Assembly: GCA_038373885.1 (NCBI GenBank)
Contig: JAWZYV010017493.1
Coordinates: 1,302,001 to 1,366,000, forward strand
Length of the DNA stretch: 64,000 nucleotides
From: Cheiracanthium punctorium
Taxonomy: Eukaryota; Arthropoda; Arachnida; Araneae; Cheiracanthiidae
Direction of reading: 5' to 3'
The position numbers were made by a program, and so were the translations under genes. The notes under the pieces are model-generated. The model was not told the origin of the DNA and did not search any database. It saw only the letters and a program-made list of their open reading frames with translations. Shown in pieces: positions 56,101-64,000 of this stretch (positions are counted from its first letter, which is position 1; every line of letters starts with the position of its first letter).

Positions 56101-59100
56101 CATTAAAAAAAACTATTGTCGAAAAAAAGGGGCGATTTAAACAGCAAAACTTTTTCCAAAAATATATCTAATTGTAGGTTTCAAAACAAAATAATATTCC
56201 TCCAGTTATCCTAAGCTTAAAGGAAAGGTTTATATAATTCATCATTCCGAAATAATGCAATTTTTATGCATTTTTTCAATAATTTTTGTTGTAGCTGTTA
56301 TTGTTGTTTATTTATTTTTAATGAAATGTAAAACTCCCCTTGGTCCTACTGTATTTAATACAGTTATAATTATACTAAATAATTCCATTTAAACATATTG
56401 AAGAGGGGAATATTAAGTAAATTTGAAAAATTAAATATACTAAATTTAATAAATTAAAATTAATTGTATTACGTCAACTAAACTGTGCTGGATTTTTAAA
56501 CTTTTTATAATTAAATGTTTAGTATTGCACTTTCAAATGCTTAAATACATAGCTTGAAGCTATCTTTAAAATTCAGAACATAATTTCAGTTACATTTTTT
56601 TAACAGTATCCTAATAAATTATTCTTAAACCTCGATTTTTTTATTCTCTATAAAATAATCATTGAAAAAAACCTTTTCGTTTGGTAAAACCCCTATTTCT
56701 TCAGGTTTTCTCCTTGTATAACTTACGACCATGTGGGACATGTGGGCATTTGAAGGGCGCTGTTTATCATGAAAAGATTAGTCTACGTAATGTGTCTGGT
56801 GCTTATCTTTAATTCATATTTCTCAAAAGAGAAAGTAGTTGTGCTCTGAAAAAAAGTCTGCGTACAATGTTCAGATGAAGGTAATGCCTTGCCTATTTTA
56901 CTTGGCCTCCACATTTTGGTAGGTTGGAATTACGTATTTCTATTTATTTATTTTGTGTTTGACAGTACTTTTTAAATAATTTTCTTTAATATAAAAATCT
57001 AAAAAAAATTAATTTTGACTAACAACCATAGCAAATTTGAAAATTTTTGCTATGGTTATCAAAAATAAACAGAAATAAATTAAAACAGTAAAACAAGCGT
57101 TATACAAAAATCTGTGTATTAATAATATTTTCTAATCCCCGGGTGCATTAACCTTCTTTTAAATTAAAACTTTATTCAATGAGCCCCAGGGTTTTAGCGG
57201 GAAAACGTTTCGATCCCATTAGACTCTCTTTTCAAAGAAATTTTCCGATATATTATTTTACTTTTTGATATTCAAACAAAGGGTAAAATAGCAGGTATAC
57301 TAAATACCAAATTATCTTAAACAACGCAATGCCATGCTCCTGGAATAGAAATTATTCAGATCCAAAATAATTATATTTTCGATATTTCACATTTCCTATT
57401 ATTTAATTTGCCTCCTGTAAATACATAAATTGCTAAAACCTTGTCATACAAAGTGAAATACTTGGAAAGTGAATCACAGAAAACTCATAAATTTAAATTA
57501 GCATTTAATCACACATAACTGCAAAAGCTCAAAGGCATATTTGTCATTTTTCAGAATAAGATGAATTGTCATATTTATAAATATTTATAAAAGTAAATCT
57601 CCTATCTTGACAGCGTAATAGTTTTTAGGTTGGTGAACATCTAAGTTGTTTGTTTTTACCCAGAAGAGAATTTATCTTAAGGCGACATTTTATAATAGAT
57701 GCATATACCGTATTATGAAATGCTTGGAGAAGCTTTCGAGAATCGAGAATACTTCTCTCGACTATACGAAGAAAAACTTCTTCAAAATTATGTCCGAAAT
57801 GTCTGCATACAATTACGTTGTCTGGAGATCTGCATTTGGTTAAATATTAATCATTATCGTATAAAATTATTCCTCACACGTGTGCTTGAAATATGTTCAC
57901 AGTATTACCTGTCTAAAGGGAACTATGGAATTTAGTTTAGTTTGGTACCATTAAATGCTATTTTATTAAACAGTAAGTGTCAATGGATAAAACAGTAATA
58001 CGGTGTTTTACGATTTTGCTAAGGACAAATGTTACAAACAAGACAGGTTGCATTGATAATAATAAATTTAGGCTATTTTTATTAAACGTAAAAGAATAAA
58101 TGGTTAAAATAATTTTTATTTGATGGATTCTTTCTTTAACGTTTTTTTAATAATTTTCAAATTATAAAAACATTCTTAATTATTTTTCAGGAAATAATTC
58201 TACAATGCATAATATATATATATATATATATTATATATATAATATAAAATAGGTACATAATATATATATAATATAAAATAGCTTAACTTACGTAATATGG
58301 AATCCCAAGTGAAATATTAATTGAAAGCACTTAATAACAGATATAATACCTATATATATACATATATATATATTGAGGAAGAAGTGTGGGGAGAGAGATC
58401 GCCTGTTTAGAAATTTATATTTTTCGTGGTAAACTTTTAATCAAAAATACAGATAATATACGGTTGATGGTATATTTATATTACATTTTAAGATACCGAT
58501 AATTTTAAAAGAAAAAGATAAAAGTGTGCTTCTGCTGTTTTTTTAAATGTGCATTCAGTTTAAGGATGTGGCAATGCTGTAATTTTACTCGTAACAAAAA
58601 AAAATGGTTGACAATGGTTGTAAAATTCAGAGAAGGCCAATAAAATTGTGAACGAGATTAACTAAGTTTTAAATTTAAACTAAAACTACAACAATAGGCA
58701 GTGCAGAAAATATAGACAGATTAAAATGATTTCTGAGTTCTTCTGATCAGTATCACATAACATCCGAAAAGTTCTTATCGGGCGGTGCTTCTATTCAGAA
58801 ATCAGTCAGACATGTTATTGAAGCAATGGGTGAGCTTGCCATATTCCATGCAGAATTTCATCCTACGTAGCAGAAACCTAATAAAATAAAATTATCAAGC
58901 TTTACAGTTCCATGAACAAATTGGTAGTGATAAATAAAGAACACCCTTATAAGTGTATCTAGAGAGTAGATATTTTGATCAGCCTGCTTTAAACAGTCTT
59001 TTTAATAGGCGAAAAACTAAGTGAAATGCTTTTTGGATTTGTGATTCCATGGTTTTTTGAACGGAACAATCGTTAACCATTGCCTTTGCACAAAATTATG

Positions 59101-59680
59101 TAAGTTCTTTGCTATTCCGTTTCAGACAAGTTTTACTGTGATTTCCATCGTAACAGTGCTTACACATGCCATAAAGATTGCCTTAAGCTAGATCTTCATT
59201 AAGCAACTTTTTATTCTCAATCTAAGCGTTTTTTTGGTCCATTGAAAATTTTTGGTATGTTAAATACAATTTTTACTCTTCGAATATGAAAATCTGCTAT
59301 CTGCAGAAGAATATTTAGGTTCCTCGTGATTCCACTAAAGAAGATTTGACATCTTATACGTATGAATTATTGTTTGAGAAATTTTCTGAGATTAATAATA
59401 ATCTCATTTCATTTCTTTCCCCCAAAAAACAAAGAATTTCATACAAGAAAATTCAAATCTCTCTCTTGATAGTGTGCAATCCGTCTTTTCAGTTTCTACA
59501 ACCCTTTCTTCTCGAGACACGCAGGTTTACACAACAGCCTTCATAAATCTTTTAGCAACTTTCAAAATCAACAACCAAATAAGCAACTGCTTTATTAACA
59601 ATCGTCACTCCTGTTGCATTTCTTTTTACAACCCACCTACATTCAGCTGAGAGTTGAACGTCACAATATTTACACAGGTT
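56101..59680. other. AT-rich stretch without recognised genes
   Basis: It contains a hairpin AACCATAGCAAA/TTTGCTATGGTT at 57024-57057 and the TA-rich duplicated microsatellite at 58210-58280. Frames at 57646-57935 and 59346-59546 have no recognised domain. Confidence 0.5.
58210..58280 (+). repeat. (TA)n microsatellite with local duplication
   Basis: The TA tract is followed by two copies of TATATATAATATAAAATAG separated by GTACATAATA. Confidence 0.9.
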
Positions 59681-59689
59681 GTTGCTATG

Positions 59690-59940
59690 GTAGGGTTGGG
59701 TAAAATTCAAAAAATCCTCAACCCTTGTGGGCGATCAAGGTCATCGCTGGAGCTGGCACCAAAAGACGTTTAGCCTCCATCTGATACTTGCAATCCGGGG
59801 GTGGCCTACCAGCAACTAACTACCTGGTGATTCAGGTGGTTGCCATAGGAAAGGTAGACGTTCGTTACCAAAGGACTGATTCACCAAAGCAATTTTAATT
59901 TGATCGGAGGTGTTAAGCCTTTGTATCCATGTGCTTTCGT
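59690..59940. other. GC-richer island, unclassified
   Basis: Words such as GCGATCAAGGTCATCGCTGG, AGCTGGCACCAAAAGACG, GGGGGTGGCCTACCAGCAAC and ACCTGGTGATTCAGGTGGTT (with the stem ACCTG/CAGGT) stand out from the flanks. No long frame. It could be a retrotransposon 5' end or SINE body; I cannot assign it. Confidence 0.35.
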
Positions 59941-61799
59941 CATGAAATGCTTCTTCTGTTCTGTGCTCATATATTCTCATATGAATAATGAGTAGGTGAA
60001 GAACTTCATACGCAAATTATTATTTGTTAGACGGTCGTGCGGTTGTAGGTCAGTTTTTTCCTGCAAAAGATTAAAAAGAAAATAAGAAACTGTCACAACA
60101 AAAATTGTGCATGTGAGACTGAAGCTTGATCAAAGTATGGCATTATCTTTCTACAGAAACTTTTAAACGCTTTAATAAAAGCATCCTAAATTTGCTTCAG
60201 AATATTTGCCTTTTGATGACTTCTTAATTGTATCAACATCGTAAATCGCATTTAAGCCTTTTGTGGGTTAGCACATTAACTAACAGGATTGTTACACACA
60301 TTTAAGTGGAAATCATTTAAGTGTTATATTCTTTTTATTCAACAGTATCGACGCACCAACAAAAAAAATGTCTCTTAATTAATTCATTTACAACACTAAA
60401 AATAAAACAATTTATGAAATAATATTAATGCATTTTAAGTTAATGTGCTCATCTTATCACATAGTAACTTAATAATGACTGATATGATTAAAGATAATCA
60501 CATAGTACTATGTGCTATCTTTAATCATATCAGTCAGTGCTCATCTTATCAGTCATCTTATCAACGTCATTTAAAGTTTTTACTGTTTTTTCTCTTATCG
60601 GAGATAATTTTAAAAACCTGAGTAACTCAGACGTTACAGAAATAATTGTTTTTTACAACATAAATTTATTTTTTAAATTATAATTTTATGAATACAATTT
60701 CATGTATCTTTTTTCTAAATAAAGAATTTTTAATAGATAGATATTGAAAAAAGAGGTAGTTAAATGTTTCAAGGCAACTTCTACACAAACTGATACATAA
60801 AATTCTATTTTTTGTAATGCTTTATAATGCGGATTTCAGAATTGAGCGCATTTCATCATTTTTCACAGCCTGTAAACACCGTGTGAACTAATTTTGTTAA
60901 CTTACGGTCTCAGTGTCCTGAAATTACATAATATTTTTTTGTATCTCATGAAGTAGGTTATACTTTTAACCTTATACACTCTGCATGACTTAAAAATCGT
61001 GACACAGCTAGAAACCTAAGTAACTTAAAAAGTAAGGTTTGATTTTTATCATGAAGACTTACTTAAATTAAGAAAATCTAATTAAGATTGTTTCACCAGA
61101 AGGGATGTAATTAGGTTAGACTTCGGCTACTGAGAGAAATTCCTGAATTGCATTAACTGCGGGGTCAAAATCTTTTGCGAAATCAGCAATATATTTATTT
61201 TATAGCCTTTTTACACTTCTGCAATTGAACGAAAGGAGAAGAGAAAGGAAGGAGAATAATGCTATGATGCACAAAATAAAAAGATAATATGAAATTCTTC
61301 TGCATATATACGGTAGCTTCTATTTTACGGCGGAAACGTTTAAGTTACGTTGGAAACACGTTTTCCGACGTTAAAAAACGTGTTTTAAACGTCTTTTGGA
61401 CTAATTGTGCTACTAGGGTAGTTCCTTTAAAATCCTCTCAATAAGTACAAGGCAATCATGGTCTTTGTAAAACTTATTTTTTCTGTTAAAAAACGCGCAT
61501 AAATACAGTTCACCATTTACTTCTCCCAAAATAAAATTTTTTTGTTATAAATCAGAAAGAGAACCTAAAAATCCGTACTATTTTTTTAATTTTTAGAATT
61601 TACTTATATTATTTACAAGTGCATTTTTTTCTTCTGATTTGCACTAAAATCTCTCCCCAAAACCAAGTTAAAGCGATTTCCCTTTTAATCAAATCTTAAA
61701 TCAATTTGCCTCTGCTTAAAGAGAATAAAGTTATTAAAAAACACGCAAACTGATAAGCATCTACTAAGTAGCCCTTTTTATTCGTGCAACATTGTGACT
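59941..61799. other. AT-rich stretch with one strong palindrome
   Basis: It includes the 59-bp palindrome at 60477-60535 and ACACGTTTTCCGACGTTAAA-like repeats near 61355-61400. No gene was recognised. Confidence 0.5.
60477..60535. repeat. 59-bp near-perfect palindrome
   Basis: GACTGATATGATTAAAGATA (60477) is mirrored by TATCTTTAATCATATCAGTC (ending 60535), with CACATAGTACTATGTG at the centre. The arms differ at one or two positions. Direct repeats GTGCTCATCTTATCA flank it (about 60445 and 60537). The DNA can extrude a long cruciform or the RNA a 27-bp hairpin. Confidence 0.9.
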
Positions 61800-62123
61800 A
61801 CAACTTTTTTTGCACGCCCTAGTGATTCAGTGAAGTATTCAGCTGGCGCCACCGTGGGCAGAAAAATTAACTACATAAAATGGAAAAGTGGACACACACC
61901 CAAATCTAGATTAAGTGCTTGATGACTTTTATTGCTTCTTTCACTGAAATTGATACGCTTCTGAGTCCGATGATAAAGAGGCGATTTTGGCAGAAGATTA
62001 GATTATTTCCATCTTTAAACTCAGATGCATTGTCCAGTGGCAAGGGAAGGGAGGACGATTGGGCGTTCGCCCTCTACCTGAATCCTCTATTGCTCCCATG
62101 TTTAACCCGTTTTCTCTCATCAT
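61800..62123 (+). other. Mixed-composition stretch before MITE copy 3
   Basis: GCATTGTCCAGTGGCAAGGG and ACGATTGGGCGTTCGCCCTC (stem GGGCG/CGCCC) look like part of a decayed repeat. A 108-codon frame crosses into the MITE and is not credible. Confidence 0.35.
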
Positions 62124-62127
62124 TTAA

Positions 62128-62276
62128 CCCTTTGAGGCGCAACCCTTTCCCAATGCTGAGAAAAGGGCAGCCGTTGCCGTCGCTCCACTTAACTACCAAC
62201 AAGATGGCGGACGATCGAAACGTTCATCACGTGCCACAAATCTAGAGACCCTTTTTTGACGACAGCTGGCTGTGCC
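62128..62276 (+). mobile_element. piggyBac-like MITE, truncated copy 3
   Basis: It starts CCCTTTGAGGCGCAACCCTT after TTAA (62124-62127) and follows copy 1 through the left arm and loop, then breaks off after GGCTGTGCCG. The right half is missing. The loop orientation agrees with copy 1. Confidence 0.75.
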
Positions 62277-62371
62277 GCACAGTGATCAAAGAACAATTCT
62301 GGGAAGCAACATCGGTTGAAGGAGAGTCTTCTCCGCTGGCTTTTTTAAAGTGATCTGAGCGAGCAGGTTAA

Positions 62372-62848
62372 CCCTTTGAAGCACATACATTTGCATATCG
62401 ATGTAGGAGAACAACTTGATGTACTACACTACGCCGGAACAATGCAGCCGTTGCTATTCGATGGAATTGCCAATCGCTCGCTATGTTGTTGGTAGTTAAA
62501 TCGAGCGACGGCAACGGCTGCACTTTTTCAGCATCGGGGGCTGTTTGGGCAGTCTGTCGAGTTGCTCTTTTATATCCATTCATTTCTATCACATTTTAAA
62601 GTTTTTAGCAGATGCCAATACTGATAAAAATAATTCTGACATCAATTTTACAAAGAATCGGTAGCTTTTAACGGAAAATATGTGCTGAAAAGCAAAGGAT
62701 TCTTGAATGACTAGGTCGCATCTTTAAGTTTTTTATTCAAGTCAAAGTTATTCTTCTTGAATCAAAACTTTCAAAATTGACTAATGCTTGATTATTTTTT
62801 CGACCGACAGTCAGAATGGAGTTTTGTGTCCTGACAGCGAGGAAAGTG
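62372..62848 (+). mobile_element. piggyBac-like MITE, copy 4 (diverged)
   Basis: It is bounded by TTAA at 62368-62371 and 62849-62852, with ends CCCTTTGAAGCACA and GCGAGGAAAGTG (decayed AAAGGG). The palindrome arms are shorter: GCAGCCGTTGCTATTCGATG near 62445 and TCGAGCGACGGCAACGGCTG near 62502. No transposase is present. Confidence 0.75.
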
Positions 62849-62852
62849 TTAA

Positions 62853-64000
62853 AAACTTAATCAGACAGCCAAATGAAGATGCTCAAAACACTCTCTTTGT
62901 CTCGCGGTTGTAAATTTTTTATAAACTTCTATGAATTACAGCCTTTGCGATGAATTTTCGTGCAGTAGGCAGTATAAGTCATGATTCAATTATCTTCCTT
63001 GCACTGATAAGAATCATCATTAAATTATCAGTGTACACTGATGAAAGATTGAACCATCACGCACCAGACTTCCGTTTGCTTGTAGTTGACCTCTTTGTGT
63101 TAATTTCATTTCGTGTCAATTACATTTCCCGAATGAAAACATTTGCAAGTCCAATTCAGAAATTTTTTTAAAGTTCACAATTAAGTTAATAGATTCAAAA
63201 CATTGAGCATAAACTTTACGAAATACAAATGTATGCATTATATTAACCTATTTTGCCCTAATTTTGGTTTTCCTATACTTAAAAAAAAAAGCCTATTAGG
63301 AGTTCTGTCATTGGTTTCACTGTTGAAGTGTTACATTCCATCTAAGAGTAAATATGAATACACAATTAATCTCCCTCGTATTATTAGTAGCCTGCCGGGT
63401 TTGATGCTAGAATTCTTATAAGCAGAAAATTCAATGCATGTTCACTAGGGCTGGAGGAACTAAATGCAACCTTCTTCTATTTGTACGTACTATTCGGCTA
63501 ATGAGTTTAAAAAGAAGTATAACAGAACAATACCAATAATTCGTGCTAAAAAAATGAATGAATCAACAAATTCTAATAAAGGATATCTAAATTGTGTTTT
63601 AATTACAACAGAAATTTTAGAAATTCATGTTATACATCTCACTATATCGAGCTAGATAAAAGCTTTCCTATCATCATAAGTTTATTCAAGTACTTTTGTA
63701 GTTTAATGTGATACTGTATTTTAATTAAACTAGGAATTAAATACTAAGATTCATTCAAGGGAAACCATTATTCCGTTATTTAAATTCTGGATGAAGTTTT
63801 AACGTATTAAATTTGCTTTATTGTTTTATTTTTCTTATAAAGCTTTTGAAAAGGTTAAAATATACTTCATAAAGAACTTGTTTCAATGTTTATCATAGAC
63901 ACAGTTAGTTCAGTCTTGTATCATTTAAATAAAACAAAAGTGCATTCTGTCTATTTAAAGAGTTTGAAGTTATCTGGATATCTTAATTTTATACGATTTA
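62853..64000. other. AT-rich stretch to the window end, no gene
   Basis: Frames of 63-73 codons (62950-63655) have no recognised domain or splice context. No repeat structure was seen. Confidence 0.5.

Noticed and set aside
61919..62592. Frames sharing an L-T-T-x-KMADDRN string (also near 7535)
   Set aside because: The shared peptide is the translation of the palindromic arm of the TTAA MITE, read in either direction, not a protein family.
1..64000. CRISPR array, operons, ribosome binding sites, bacterial terminators
   Set aside because: None seen; sequence character is eukaryotic throughout.

Overview
This window looks like non-coding DNA from a large, AT-rich animal genome. The best guess is an arthropod, possibly a chelicerate such as a spider. 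The grounds are indirect: very low coding density, long AT-rich stretches, and several generations of DNA transposons (mariner, Helitron, hAT, piggyBac-like, pogo-like), plus tRNA-derived SINEs, microsatellites and poly-T runs. There is no bacterial or organellar gene organisation and no intact protein-coding gene. Nearly all open frames of 60-110 codons are chance frames in AT-rich sequence. The species is not determinable from the sequence alone.

Layout. 1-3226: an inverted-repeat element holding a second and a third inverted repeat, one inside the other. 7470-7928: the first of several copies of a piggyBac-like (TTAA-targeted) foldback MITE. 10656-11925: a full-length mariner with both ends but a dead transposase. 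13010-18700: a repeat nest with a GTCAC-rich block, two quasi-palindromic TTTGTT/AACAAA arrays, a Helitron with the helicase C-terminus (14307-16263), and a hAT-like element (16752-18421) that itself contains a 513-bp hAT MITE with its target duplication. 19656-23200: a decayed TTAA MITE, a threefold 600-700 bp tandem repeat, and a terminal-inverted-repeat element with a transposase tail. 24-33 kb: a possible terminal exon, an endonuclease-domain relic abutting a 0.8-kb minisatellite, a TIR element containing a SINE, and a mariner tail. 33.7-41 kb: MITEs, a gene-like relic near 36.8-37.4 kb, and a second SINE.

The only convincing host-gene signal is at 42.2-42.6 kb on the plus strand. Two consensus CRE sites (TGACGTCA) in an 11-bp inverted repeat lie 22 bp upstream of a TATA box. 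An initiator follows at the expected distance, then about 317 nt of relatively GC-rich sequence ends at a consensus splice donor. I read this as promoter plus a 5' (mostly non-coding) first exon. No later exon is recognised, so 42622-64000 may be one intron of at least 21 kb. Several low-repeat, homeodomain-site-like stretches within it (45.6-46.1, 47.6-47.85, 55.7-56.1 kb) are enhancer candidates.

The right end holds a young A-B-A-B(inverted) duplication (53896-54691), one TTAA MITE inserted inside another of the same family (54918-55671), a 59-bp near-perfect palindrome (60477-60535), and two more TTAA MITE copies (62.1-62.85 kb). The elements do not act together as a pathway. The region reads as layered transposition around one regulated promoter.
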